A stretch of 64,000 nt of DNA from Modestobacter sp. L9-4 (GTDB taxonomy: Bacteria > Actinomycetota > Actinomycetes > Mycobacteriales > Geodermatophilaceae): assembly GCF_019112525.1 (NCBI RefSeq), contig NZ_CP077800.1, positions 2,914,001-2,978,000 of the forward strand. Direction: 5' to 3'. Made by a program: the position numbers and the translations under genes. Of this stretch, positions 53,623-62,266 are shown piece after piece. Position 1 is the first letter of the stretch, and every line of letters begins with the position of its first letter. The notes below the pieces were generated by a model. It did not search any database, was not told where the DNA came from, and worked only from the letters and a program-made list of their open reading frames with translations.

Positions 53623-53919
53623 ATGGCACTGCGCAGTTCGGCGGTCGCGGCCGCCGACCAGTGGGTCGACCCCGACGACGGCGTCCGGTACCCGGCCGGA
53701 GAGGTCCACGGATGGGTGCAAGGACGCAACGAGACCGTCTGCGGGCTGTCGCTGTCCAGGTCGGGGCTGACCCGGTTCCCGCACGTCAGCTGGGCCGACG
53801 TCCAGCCCGAGTCCGGCCGGCACGCGGAGGGCGTGCAGGCGGTCTGCCGGCGCTGCGCGGCCGGCCTGGGTGCACGCCGTGACGAGCGCAGTTGGACGCG
53901 GAGGGACCCGCGTCCCTGA
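53623..53919 (+). CDS. Uncharacterised small protein with CxxC
   Basis: A 98-residue basic protein of unknown function. It contains VDPDDGVRYPAGEVHGWV, a single VCGLSLS Cys and a later VCRRCAAG motif, so a Cys-based metal site is possible. TAGCGG at 53610-53615 lies 7 bases before ATG 53623, which supports this start over a GTG at 53590. It follows the other Cys-motif gene on the same strand. Confidence 0.6.
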   Translation: MALRSSAVAAADQWVDPDDGVRYPAGEVHGWVQGRNETVCGLSLSRSGLTRFPHVSWADVQPESGRHAEGVQAVCRRCAAGLGARRDERSWTRRDPRP

Positions 53920-53934
53920 GCTGACCTGGACTCT

Positions 53935-53955
53935 TCCTGAGAAAGATCTCAAGGA
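53935..53955. promoter_or_regulatory. AT-richer inverted repeat upstream of the LuxR gene
   Basis: TGAGA (53938-53942) and TCTCA (53947-53951) are separated by AAGA inside an unusually AT-rich patch for this genome. It lies 63-83 bases upstream of the GTG at 54018, a plausible operator. I see no firm -35/-10 pair. Confidence 0.35.
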
Positions 53956-54017
53956 CCTCGTTCACCCGGTCGATCTACTGGTTGTCAGCAGTCACCGAAC
54001 GTGAGCGGAGTCCCACA

Positions 54018-54749
54018 GTGTCCACCCCCCTGGTCAGCGCCAGCCGCAGCGTCACCCGCGTGCTCATCCTCGCCGACGCGCCGGTCCTGCGCCGTGGCCT
54101 GATCGGCATGGTCAACGAGACTGCCGGTCTGCAGGCGGTGGGCACCCCCGGGGAGCCCCGCCGGGCGCTGACGCTGGCCGAGACCGCCCACCCCGACGCC
54201 GTGATCGTCGAGCTGGGCACCGGCCGGGCCGCCACCCTCAACGCCTGCCGTGACCTGCGCCGCCGCTTCCCCCAGATCGCCATCGTGGCCCTGGCCACCT
54301 CCGAGGACCCGGGTGTCGTCAACGAGGCACTCGCCGCCGGTGTGCGCGGCTACCTGCTCATGAACACCTCCCCGACCCTGCTGGGCTGGGCCGTGCTGGC
54401 CGCCCGCGCCGGGCGCACCGTCGTCGACCCGCAGATCCGCCGCGGCGAGGGCACCGCCGAGCCGGTCTCCCGCGAGCTCACCCTCGAGGTGCCGCTGACC
54501 CGCCGCGAGTCCGACGTCCTCGACGAGCTCATCCAGGGCCAGTCCAACCGGGTGATCGGCAAGAACCTCTTCATCTCCGAGGACACCGTCAAGTCCCACG
54601 TCAAGGCCATCCTGCGCAAGCTGGGTGCCCGCGACCGGGCGCACGCGGTCTCCCTGGTGCTCTCGGCCCGCAACCCCGGTGCCTGCACCTGCGGCGTCCA
54701 CGCCCTCACCGGCAGCCCCGCCCCGGCCCCCACCCCGGCCGAGGCCTGA
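54018..54749 (+). CDS. Atypical LuxR-family response regulator
   Basis: Orphan regulator of 243 residues: a receiver-like domain (about 12-130) and a LuxR HTH (about 165-230, PLTRRESDVLDELIQGQSNR and SEDTVKSHVKAILRKLGARD). The receiver lacks its active site: the acidic pair is reduced to ALAD20, the phospho-acceptor position is Glu65 (VIVELGTG) and the conserved Lys is Met115. It therefore cannot be switched by a kinase in the usual way. GTG 54018 has GGAG upstream. A Cys-containing tail (GACTCGVHAL) and Pro/Ala-rich end follow. Confidence 0.85.
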   Translation: MSTPLVSASRSVTRVLILADAPVLRRGLIGMVNETAGLQAVGTPGEPRRALTLAETAHPDAVIVELGTGRAATLNACRDLRRRFPQIAIVALATSEDPGVVNEALAAGVRGYLLMNTSPTLLGWAVLAARAGRTVVDPQIRRGEGTAEPVSRELTLEVPLTRRESDVLDELIQGQSNRVIGKNLFISEDTVKSHVKAILRKLGARDRAHAVSLVLSARNPGACTCGVHALTGSPAPAPTPAEA

Positions 54750-54753
54750 TCGT

Positions 54754-54794
54754 CCGGCGGGTGCCCGCTGACCACCAGCGTGGGCACCCGCCGG
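54754..54794 (+). terminator. Terminator after the LuxR gene
   Basis: Perfect 13-bp arms at 54754-54766 and 54782-54794, extended inward by CTG/CAG. No U-tract. Confidence 0.65.
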
Positions 54795-54841
54795 CCACCA
54801 CTCGCCGGGCCGGACCGCCGGCCCGGCGTTACCGTGCCCGG

Positions 54842-55654
54842 GTGCCTGCTCCCGACGGTGCCCCGCAGCGGCTGTTCGTCGTCGGCTGCCCCCGGTCGGG
54901 GACGACCCTGTTGCAGTCCTTCCTGGCTGCGCACGGCGGCGTCCACTCCTTCCCGGAGACGCACTTCTTCTACCGGCTGCCCGCCTCTGCGGCCGCCCCG
55001 GTGGGCCCCGACCTGGTCGGTGACCTGCCGCAGGTCGCCGGCTTCCTCGGCCGCCCGGACACCGCCTGGCCGCCGCAGCCCACCGTCGGCGCCGCCGTGG
55101 ACACGTTCCTGGCCACCGCCGACGCCGTGACCGCCGCCGCGGGCGCCCGCGCCTGGGTGGAGAAGACCCCGGCCAACCTCTACGCCATCGACCTCGTCGA
55201 GGCCCTCGTGCCCGGCGCCCGGTTCGTGCACATCCTGCGGGACGGCGCAGACGTGGTCACCAGCCTCTGCGCCAACGCCGCCGGCTGGGGGAGCAGCTAC
55301 GACGTCGACCAGGCGCTGGACCTGTGGGCCGAGTGCGTCGCGATCAGCGAGGCCCATCGCGGCCGCCCGGGCCACCACCTCGTCGGGTACGCCGACCTCG
55401 CCCAGCGCCCCGAGGCCACCCTGCGGGCGGTGTGCGCCGCGGTCGGGCTCGACTACGACCCGGCGATGGTGGCCGGCCGGGCCGAGGCCGCCCGCAGCCT
55501 GATCAAGGACTTCGAGCACTGGAAGCGGCCCAACACCGGTCCGCTGGAGTACGCACCGCGGGCCCGCTTCACCCAGGCGTTCGACGCCGCGACCCGCGCC
55601 CGCATCGAGGCGCGGGTGGCCGCGGTCGCCCCGCCGGAGGCCGCCACCCGCTGA
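54842..55654 (+). CDS. Sulfotransferase-family protein
   Basis: PAPS-dependent sulfotransferase of about 270 residues. The 5'-phosphosulfate loop is FVVGCPRSGTTLLQSFLAAH and the 3'-phosphate motif is FVHILRDGADVVTSLCANA. Acceptor unknown; related actinobacterial enzymes act on lipids or glycans. TACCGT (54830-54835) lies 6 bases before GTG 54842, a leaderless start. The next gene follows after 84 bases. Confidence 0.85.
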   Translation: MPAPDGAPQRLFVVGCPRSGTTLLQSFLAAHGGVHSFPETHFFYRLPASAAAPVGPDLVGDLPQVAGFLGRPDTAWPPQPTVGAAVDTFLATADAVTAAAGARAWVEKTPANLYAIDLVEALVPGARFVHILRDGADVVTSLCANAAGWGSSYDVDQALDLWAECVAISEAHRGRPGHHLVGYADLAQRPEATLRAVCAAVGLDYDPAMVAGRAEAARSLIKDFEHWKRPNTGPLEYAPRARFTQAFDAATRARIEARVAAVAPPEAATR

Positions 55655-55738
55655 CCGGCGCGGCCGGTGGTTGTGCCGCCCGCTGCCGGGCCGCCATGCT
55701 CACGTCCGTCGGCGGACGGCGCCGCGAGGGGGGTGCCC

Positions 55739-56965
55739 GTGGCCGGGTCCGCGCGCACCGTCCTGCTGGCCGCCGTGCTCGCCGCACTGGCCGGCTGCGG
55801 AGCGGCCGGGCCCGACGTGGCGGTGCTCCGCGGGGCCGTCGTCCCCGTGGTGGCCGGTGACCTCGACGCGGCCGACGTGGCCGCCGCGCAGACGGCGTTC
55901 GGCGTCGACCTGCTGCACACGCTGTGCGCGGCCGACCCGGGCGGGAACGTCCTGCTGTCGCCGACGTCGGCCGCCGAGGCCCTCGGCCTGCTCTACCCGG
56001 CCGCGGCGGGGGAGACCGCGACGGCGATGGGCGGCCTGCTGCACCTGCCGGGCTGGTCACCGGACCTGGTCGCGGCCACCCGCGAGCACACCGCGGCCCT
56101 CGACGGGCTGCGCACCGAGGCCGACCCGGACGACGACGACGCCCCGGACTCCCTGCAGCTGAGCAACCGGCTGTTCACCGCGCCGGGTCTGCGGCCCGAC
56201 CCCGGCTACCTCGACGACCTGGCCACCGCCTTCGACGCCGACGTCCGGGAGCTGGACTTCGCCGCCGACCCGCAGGGCGCCACCGACCGGATCAACGCGA
56301 CCGTCGCCGAGGACACCCGGGGCGTGATCGAGGAGCTCTTCACCGACCCGCTGTCCGGGGGCACCGGCGCGGTGCTGACCAACGCCGTGCACCTGCGGGC
56401 GCGCTGGGCGCAGCCGTTCACCGTGACCGCGCCGGCTCCCTTCGCCGCACCGCACGGGGAGGTCACCGTCGACCTGATGGGCGGCGGCACGGGCACGGCC
56501 GGCACCGCGGACGGCTGGGAGGCCGTCGAACTGCCCTACCGCGACGGCACCCTGGCCGCCGTCGCCGTCCTGCCGCCGGAGGGGACCGACCCCTGTGCGG
56601 TCGAGGCGGCCACCCTGACCGCGCTGGCGGCCGCGACCGGCGAGCCCGTCGACGTCGCGCTGCCCCGGCTGGGGATGGACGTCGACCTGGACCTGCTCCC
56701 GCCGCTGCTCGAGCTGGGCCTGCCCGTGGGGGGCTGGCCCGCGCTCGGCGCGGGGCTGGAGATCGACGAGGTGGCGCAGGCGGCGTACCTGCGGGTCGAC
56801 GAGGAGGGCACCGAGGCGGCCGCGGCCACCGGGGTGGGGCTGGCGGTGTCGGGGCGGGCGCCGCAGCGGCTGGTGACCTTCGACCGACCGTTCCTGCTCC
56901 TGCTGACCGACACCGCGACCCGCTCGCCGCTGTTCCTCACCGTCGTGGACGACCCCTCCGCCTGA
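55739..56965 (+). CDS. Serpin, lipoprotein-anchored
   Basis: Serine-protease inhibitor of the serpin fold, 408 residues. A lipoprotein signal ends in LAGC (Cys20), so it should sit on the outer face of the membrane. Core signs are NVLLSPTSAAEALGLLYPAA, NRLFTAPGL, TNAVHLRARWAQPF and the C-terminal FDRPFLLLLTD. The hinge of the reactive loop, EEGTEAAAAT (about 355-364), is the consensus of inhibitory serpins; P1 falls near Ser/Val in GLAVSGR. GTG 55739 has GAGGGG upstream; GTG 55733 is nearly equal. Target protease unknown. Confidence 0.88.
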   Translation: MAGSARTVLLAAVLAALAGCGAAGPDVAVLRGAVVPVVAGDLDAADVAAAQTAFGVDLLHTLCAADPGGNVLLSPTSAAEALGLLYPAAAGETATAMGGLLHLPGWSPDLVAATREHTAALDGLRTEADPDDDDAPDSLQLSNRLFTAPGLRPDPGYLDDLATAFDADVRELDFAADPQGATDRINATVAEDTRGVIEELFTDPLSGGTGAVLTNAVHLRARWAQPFTVTAPAPFAAPHGEVTVDLMGGGTGTAGTADGWEAVELPYRDGTLAAVAVLPPEGTDPCAVEAATLTALAAATGEPVDVALPRLGMDVDLDLLPPLLELGLPVGGWPALGAGLEIDEVAQAAYLRVDEEGTEAAAATGVGLAVSGRAPQRLVTFDRPFLLLLTDTATRSPLFLTVVDDPSA

Positions 56966-57041
56966 CCCCCGCAGTACCGGAACGGGTGAGTCCCCTTCCC
57001 GGGGACTGCAGGACGGGACGGGACCTGCCGTCTCCCCGGCC

Positions 57042-58211
57042 ATGAGCGCACTGCTGCACGGCACGGGGTCCAGCGACGTCGCGGGGTCCGGCGAGGCGGG
57101 CCGGGCCGCGGCCGCCGCCGCGCTGGTCGGCCTGGCCGGTGCCGAGCCCGCGCTCGTCGTCGTCTACGCCTCGGTGCGCTACGACCTGACCGAGCTGCTC
57201 GCCGGGGTCGCCGCGGTGACCGGCGACGCCCCCGTGGTCGGGGCCACCAGCACCGGGCACTTCGTGGGTCGCGAGCTGAGCGCACCGGGCACCGGCGTCG
57301 TCGTCCTGGCGCTGGCCGGGGGCGGGTACCGCTTCGGCGTGGCCGCGGCGCACGGCATGAGCACCCGCCCCGGCGAGGTCGGTGCCGAGGTCGTCCGCGC
57401 CGCGCGCGCCGCCTCCGGGGAGCACGACCTGCCGCACGCCGCCCTGCTGCTGCTGGCCGACGGGCTCGTCGGCGGCCAGCAGGACGTCATCGGCGGGGCC
57501 CACCGGGTCGCCGGTGCCCGCGTGCCGATCGTCGGCGGCGTGGCCGGCGACGACTGGCGGCTGTCGAGCACCAGCGTCTTCCTCGGTGGCGAGGTGCTCA
57601 ACGACGCCGTCGTCGGCGTGTGGATCGCCTCCCCGCGCCCGCTCCGGGTGGTGAGCGCGCACGGCTGGACCCCGGTCGGGCCGCCGCAGCTGGTCACCCG
57701 CGCCGAGGGCACGGTGGTCCACGAGATCGGTGGCCGGCCCGCGTCCGAGGTGTACGCCGGGGCCATCGACGTGCAGGAGGCCGCCCGCCGCGGCATCAGC
57801 CACGGTGAGGCCGTCGAGGAGAGCTCCTACGCCCTCGGCGTGATCGAGCCCGACGGCTCGCACCTCGTGCGGGCCATCTACGTCGCCCCCGGCGGGGAGC
57901 TCAACAGCTTCGAGCCGGTCGCCACCTTCTCCGCCGTGCAGCTGATGAGCGCCGACCGTCCCGCGCTGCTGCGGGTCGTCGACGACGTGGCCCGCGCCGC
58001 CCTGACCACCGGGGAGGAGACGGTGCTGCTGACCTTCGACTGCGCCGCCCGGCAGACCATCCTCGGGGAGACGATCGGCGAGGAGGTCGAGCGGCTGCAG
58101 GCCGCCGCGGGTCAGGCGACCTGCTTCGGCCTCTACACCTACGGCGAGTTCGCCCGGTCCCGCGGAGCAGGGGGCGTCCACAACGCCACCCTCACCGCGC
58201 TGGCGCTGTGA
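57042..58211 (+). CDS. FIST-domain sensory protein
   Basis: Soluble protein of 389 residues made of FIST_N (about 30-220, including VVGATSTGHF and PIVGGVAGDDWR) and FIST_C (about 225-370, SYALGVIEPDGSHLVRAIY and CFGLYTYGEFA). FIST is predicted to bind small ligands such as amino acids and is usually fused to signalling domains. Here it is alone, but its stop overlaps the start of a GAF-GGDEF-EAL gene (GTGA), so it is likely the sensor of that protein. Confidence 0.9.
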   Translation: MSALLHGTGSSDVAGSGEAGRAAAAAALVGLAGAEPALVVVYASVRYDLTELLAGVAAVTGDAPVVGATSTGHFVGRELSAPGTGVVVLALAGGGYRFGVAAAHGMSTRPGEVGAEVVRAARAASGEHDLPHAALLLLADGLVGGQQDVIGGAHRVAGARVPIVGGVAGDDWRLSSTSVFLGGEVLNDAVVGVWIASPRPLRVVSAHGWTPVGPPQLVTRAEGTVVHEIGGRPASEVYAGAIDVQEAARRGISHGEAVEESSYALGVIEPDGSHLVRAIYVAPGGELNSFEPVATFSAVQLMSADRPALLRVVDDVARAALTTGEETVLLTFDCAARQTILGETIGEEVERLQAAAGQATCFGLYTYGEFARSRGAGGVHNATLTALAL

Positions 58212-60583
58212 CCACCGGCCCGTCCTGGGCGGTCGGCACCGCCGGCGACGTGCCGGCCGAGGACCTGCGGGTCCTGCTGGCCGACGCGCGTTCCTCGGCC
58301 CGGGACGCCTACCGCACCACTGCCGGGCTCATCCGGCTGCTCGAGGTGATCGGCCAGGGCGGCACCGCCGACGAGCTGGCCGCCCGCGCGCTGGAGGCCG
58401 TCTCCGAGGTGTTCTCCGCCGACCTCGTGCTCTGGGTGCGCACCTGGGGCGCGGAGGTCGACGTCGTCGCCGCCTGCGGCTTCGGCGACGTCGACGAGCC
58501 CCGGCTGCCCCGGCTCCCCGCGGACGCCGACGTGTTCACCAGCCGGGTGCCGCGGGTCTGGACCCGCCCGCCCGAGCTCGCGGCGCCGGTGGTCGCCGGG
58601 GTCGCGGTGGGCTCGGTCGTGCACGTGCCGGTCGACCCGGCGGACCCGCACCAGGGTGCGCTCGTGCTGCTGATGGCCACCGACGCCACCTTCGACCCCA
58701 CCGACCTGCCGATGCTGCGGTCGGTCGCCCAGCGGCTGCGCTCCTCCATGGAGGACGCCGAGCGCCGGGGCACCGTGGAGCGGCTGGCCACCGCCGGCCC
58801 CCGGCTGGCCCGCCACCTGGAGAGCGGGCCGCTGTTCACCGAGGCCGTGCGCACCCTGGGCGCGGTCACCGGTGCCGCGTGGACCAGCGTGGTCACCGTG
58901 GACGGCGACCAGGCCCTGCTCGGGACCACCGGGCCCTGGCCGCAGGAGGACGTCGGACGCTGGCCCCGACCGATCGCGGCGCTGCGGTCGTGGCCGGCCG
59001 CCCTGCGCGGCGAGGTCCACAGCACCCACGACCTGGCCACCGGCCCCGACGCGATGCCCGACGACCTGCGCGGGGACGTGCGGTCGCTGCTGTGCGCCCC
59101 GGTGCACGTCGACGGCCGTCCCGTGGCCCTGCTCTACGCCATGCACCCGCGCCCGGCCGCCTTCTCCTCTGCCGCGCTCGACGCCGCCGCCCTGCTCGCC
59201 GGCTACGTCGCCGCTGCGCTGGTCAACGGCCGGCTCTACGACGCCCTGTCGGCCAGCGAGGCCGAGCTGCGGCGCCAGGCCACCCACGACTCCCTCACCG
59301 GGCTGGCCAACCGGGCGCTGGTCCGCCGGCAGCTGGAGACCGAGCTCGCCGCCGACCGCCCCGGCCCGGTCGGCGTGCTGTTCTGCGACCTCGACGAGTT
59401 CAAGGCCGTCAACGACCGGCTCGGTCACGAGGCCGGCGACGACCTGCTGTGCCAGGTCGCCGACCGGCTGCGGGCGTGCCTGCGCCCCGGTGACCTGCTC
59501 GCCCGGCTCGGCGGCGACGAGTTCGTCGTCGTGCTGCCCGAGGTCGAGGGCCGGCCCACGGTCACCGGCGTCGGCGAGCGGGTCCTGGCCGCGCTGCACC
59601 GCCCCTTCGACCTGGGCGCGGAGACCGTGCGGATCGGCGCCAGCATCGGTGGCGTGCTCGGCGCCCGCGGCACCGTCTCGGTCACCGACCTGCTGCGTGA
59701 CGCCGACGCGGCGATGTACGAGGCCAAGCGTGGCGGCCGTGGCCGGGTGCAGGTGTTCGACGCCCTGGCCGCCCAGCAGTCGGTCGCCCGGCTCTCGCTG
59801 CGCCAGGAGGTGCAGGGCGCACTGCACCGCGAGGAGCTGGCCGTGCACTACCAGCCGATCGTCGACCTGCCGACCGGGCGCGTGGTCGGCCTGGAGGCGC
59901 TGCTGCGCTGGCGGCACCCGGTCCACGGCGACGTCCCGCCCGACGTGTTCGTCCCGCTGGCCGAGGAGACCGGCGCGATCGGCGCGATCGGCGACTGGGT
60001 GGTGGCGCAGGCCTGCCACGAGCTCGCCGCCTGGCGCCGGCTGCCCGGGTGCGCGGACCTGACCGTGTCGGTCAACCTCTCCGCGGTCCAGCTCGACGAC
60101 GGTGACCTGGTGGCCCGGGTGCTCACCGTGCTGGCCCGCGAGCAGCTGCACCCCCGCCACCTACGGCTGGAGGTCACCGAGAACCTGGAGAAGACGCCCG
60201 GCCAGCTGGCCCTGCTGGACACCTTCGGCCGCGCCGGCATCAGCCTGGTCGTCGACGACTTCGGCGTCTCCTACTCCAACCTCGCCCACCTCAAGGACCT
60301 CCCGGTCGACGCGCTGAAGATCGACCGCTCCTTCGTCGCCGGGCTCGGGGACGACGCCTGCGAGCGCCGCCAGGGCATCGGCGTCGGCATCGTGCGGGCG
60401 GTCCTGGCGCTCTCGGAGGCCGCCGGGCTGGACGTCGTGGCCGAGGGGGTGGAGACCGAGGCGCAGCGGGCGGTCCTGCTGTCGCTGGGCTGCCGCAGTG
60501 CGCAGGGGTACCTGTTCTCCCGGCCGGTGCTGGCGCAGGAGGTGACGGCGCTGCTGCTGGCCGGGTCGCTGCTGCCGGCCTGA
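58208..60583 (+). CDS. GAF-GAF-GGDEF-EAL c-di-GMP protein
   Basis: Cytoplasmic bifunctional signalling protein of 791 residues: two GAF-like domains (about 30-190 and 195-350), GGDEF (about 360-520) and EAL (about 535-785). The cyclase loop LGGDEF and an RxxD inhibitory site (RPGD) are intact. The EAL domain keeps EALLRW, EVTENLE, DDFGVSYSNL, KIDRSF and AEGVE, so phosphodiesterase activity is plausible, though DDFGVS replaces the usual DDFGTG. Translationally coupled to the FIST gene. Confidence 0.92.
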   Translation: MTTGPSWAVGTAGDVPAEDLRVLLADARSSARDAYRTTAGLIRLLEVIGQGGTADELAARALEAVSEVFSADLVLWVRTWGAEVDVVAACGFGDVDEPRLPRLPADADVFTSRVPRVWTRPPELAAPVVAGVAVGSVVHVPVDPADPHQGALVLLMATDATFDPTDLPMLRSVAQRLRSSMEDAERRGTVERLATAGPRLARHLESGPLFTEAVRTLGAVTGAAWTSVVTVDGDQALLGTTGPWPQEDVGRWPRPIAALRSWPAALRGEVHSTHDLATGPDAMPDDLRGDVRSLLCAPVHVDGRPVALLYAMHPRPAAFSSAALDAAALLAGYVAAALVNGRLYDALSASEAELRRQATHDSLTGLANRALVRRQLETELAADRPGPVGVLFCDLDEFKAVNDRLGHEAGDDLLCQVADRLRACLRPGDLLARLGGDEFVVVLPEVEGRPTVTGVGERVLAALHRPFDLGAETVRIGASIGGVLGARGTVSVTDLLRDADAAMYEAKRGGRGRVQVFDALAAQQSVARLSLRQEVQGALHREELAVHYQPIVDLPTGRVVGLEALLRWRHPVHGDVPPDVFVPLAEETGAIGAIGDWVVAQACHELAAWRRLPGCADLTVSVNLSAVQLDDGDLVARVLTVLAREQLHPRHLRLEVTENLEKTPGQLALLDTFGRAGISLVVDDFGVSYSNLAHLKDLPVDALKIDRSFVAGLGDDACERRQGIGVGIVRAVLALSEAAGLDVVAEGVETEAQRAVLLSLGCRSAQGYLFSRPVLAQEVTALLLAGSLLPA

Positions 60584-60606
60584 GCCGGGGGTAGCAGGAT
60601 GGCGGC

Positions 60607-61053
60607 ATGGGTCAGGTCGTCGCCACAGCCGAACGCGTCGTGCGGGCACCGGCGGACGTCGTCCGCGCGGCACTCGCCGACTACACCACCACCCGCCCCG
60701 CGGTGCTGCCCGAGCAGTACAGCGAGTACCGCGTGACCGAGGGCGGCACCGGCGCCGGCACGCGCGTGCACTGGAAGCTGCAGGCGACGTCCAAGCGCGT
60801 GCGGCTGCAGGACGTCGTCGTCACCGCCGGCCCCGACGGCGCGCTCGTGGAGAGCGACAGCAACTCCTCGATGGTGACCACCTGGACGGTGCACCCGGCC
60901 GACGCCGGCGTGAGCACCGTGCGGGCGCGCACCACCTGGACCGGCGCGACCGGCATCGGCGGGTTCTTCGAGCGCACCTTCGCGCCCAAGGGCCTGGCCC
61001 GCATCCACGAGGCGCTGCTGGAGAAGCTGGAGCACGCGGTCTCCGCAGGCTGA
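60607..61053 (+). CDS. SRPBCC-fold protein
   Basis: Small START-like ligand-binding protein of 148 residues (AERVVRAPADVVRAALADYT, then GTRVHWKLQATSKRVRLQDV and a C-terminal helix). Such proteins bind lipids or aromatic compounds or act in polyketide chemistry; nothing here fixes the role. CAGGAT at 60595-60600 lies 6 bases before the ATG, suggesting a leaderless start. The sirtuin gene follows after 34 bases. Confidence 0.8.
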   Translation: MGQVVATAERVVRAPADVVRAALADYTTTRPAVLPEQYSEYRVTEGGTGAGTRVHWKLQATSKRVRLQDVVVTAGPDGALVESDSNSSMVTTWTVHPADAGVSTVRARTTWTGATGIGGFFERTFAPKGLARIHEALLEKLEHAVSAG

Positions 61054-61087
61054 GGCACGACGGCCTCCGGGCAGGGACCATGGAGGG

Positions 61088-61930
61088 GTGACCGCACCCG
61101 CCACGCTCGCCGGCGTCGCCGAGCTCACCGACCTCCTCGCCGACGGCGGGGCACTGGTGCTCTCCGGCGCGGGGCTCTCGACCGACTCCGGCATCCCCGA
61201 CTACCGCGGCGCCACCGGTTCGCTGCGCCGGCACACGCCGATGACCTACCAGACCTTCACCCGCGACCCGCGCGGCCGGCACCGCTACTGGGCGCGCAGC
61301 TTCGTGGGCTGGCGGCAGATCGGCGACGCCCGGCCCAACGCCGGCCACCGCGCCGTCGCCGCGCTGCAGCAGGCCGGGTGCGTCGGCGAGGTGATCACCC
61401 AGAACGTCGACGGGCTGCACCAGGCCGGCGGCGCCCGCGACGTCCTCGAGCTGCACGGCGGGCTCGACCGCACCGTCTGCCTGGCCTGCGGTGACGTGGC
61501 CTCCCGCGCCGCACTCGACGTCCGGCTGCGGGCGGTCAACCCCGGCTTCCGGCCGGAGGCCACCGACGAGGTCAACCCCGACGGCGACGTCGAGCTGCCC
61601 GAGGAGGCGCTCGACGGGTTCGTGATGGTCGACTGCCTGGCCTGCGGCAGCGGCCCGCTCAAGCCCGACGTCGTCTTCTTCGGCGAGACGGTGCCGCGCG
61701 ACCGGGTCGACCGCTGCTTCGCCCTCGTCGAGGAGGCCCGGTCGCTGGTCGTGCTCGGCTCGTCGTTGACCGTGATGAGCGGCTACCGGTTCGTCATCGC
61801 CGCGGCCAAGCGCGGCATCCCGGTCGCGATCGTCAACTCGGGCCCGACCCGCGGCGACGCCAAGGCGACGCTGCGGGTCGACGCCCCGCTCGGCGAGGTG
61901 CTGCCCGAGCTGGCGCGCCGGCTGTCGTGA
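61088..61930 (+). CDS. NAD-dependent protein deacylase, Sir2 family
   Basis: Sirtuin of 280 residues that removes acyl groups from lysines with NAD. Motifs are LVLSGAGLSTDSGIPDYRG, TQNVDGLHQAGG, catalytic His in ELHGG, two zinc CLACG pairs and GSSLTVMSGYRF. It is of the class II (SIRT4-like) type by length and the long zinc insert. GTG 61088 has GGAGGG just upstream. Its stop overlaps the next small gene by GTGA, suggesting a joint function. Confidence 0.92.
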   Translation: MTAPATLAGVAELTDLLADGGALVLSGAGLSTDSGIPDYRGATGSLRRHTPMTYQTFTRDPRGRHRYWARSFVGWRQIGDARPNAGHRAVAALQQAGCVGEVITQNVDGLHQAGGARDVLELHGGLDRTVCLACGDVASRAALDVRLRAVNPGFRPEATDEVNPDGDVELPEEALDGFVMVDCLACGSGPLKPDVVFFGETVPRDRVDRCFALVEEARSLVVLGSSLTVMSGYRFVIAAAKRGIPVAIVNSGPTRGDAKATLRVDAPLGEVLPELARRLS

Positions 61931-62235
61931 CCCGCGAGGTCGAGCACACCGAGGACGGCCGCTGGATCGTCGTCGACGGACGGCGCTGGCGGACGGCGGA
62001 CCCCTCGCTGCCCGAGGACGTGCGGGCGCAGCTGCTGCACCACCTGGGCGTGGGCCGCTCCGGCGTCCGCGCGGCCAGGGGCGACGAGGCCGCGGTGGCC
62101 GCTGCCCGGGCGCGGACGCAACTGGCCAAGACCGGACTGGGGGAGCGCGGCACCGCCTGGTGGGACCAGTCCCCGGACGAGCGGCAGGCCCGCTGGGAGT
62201 CGGCGCTGGAGCAGCTGGACGCCCTCGGCGGTTGA
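61927..62235 (+). CDS. Conserved actinobacterial small protein
   Basis: A 102-residue soluble protein with the recurrent actinobacterial start TREVEHTEDGRWIVVDGRRW, a charged Arg/Ala-rich helix and a WWDQSPDERQARWESALEQL end. It is sometimes labelled a Tol-type transporter in annotations, but it has no membrane segment and that name is not supported. It overlaps the sirtuin by GTGA, so it may regulate it or be a substrate. Function unknown. Confidence 0.75.
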   Translation: MTREVEHTEDGRWIVVDGRRWRTADPSLPEDVRAQLLHHLGVGRSGVRAARGDEAAVAAARARTQLAKTGLGERGTAWWDQSPDERQARWESALEQLDALGG

Positions 62236-62266
62236 CCGTCGCCCGGCGCGGGCAGGAGGTCCGGCG

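Noticed and set aside
61927-62235. Tol biopolymer transporter
   Set aside because: No hydrophobic segment exists; the protein is short, charged and soluble.
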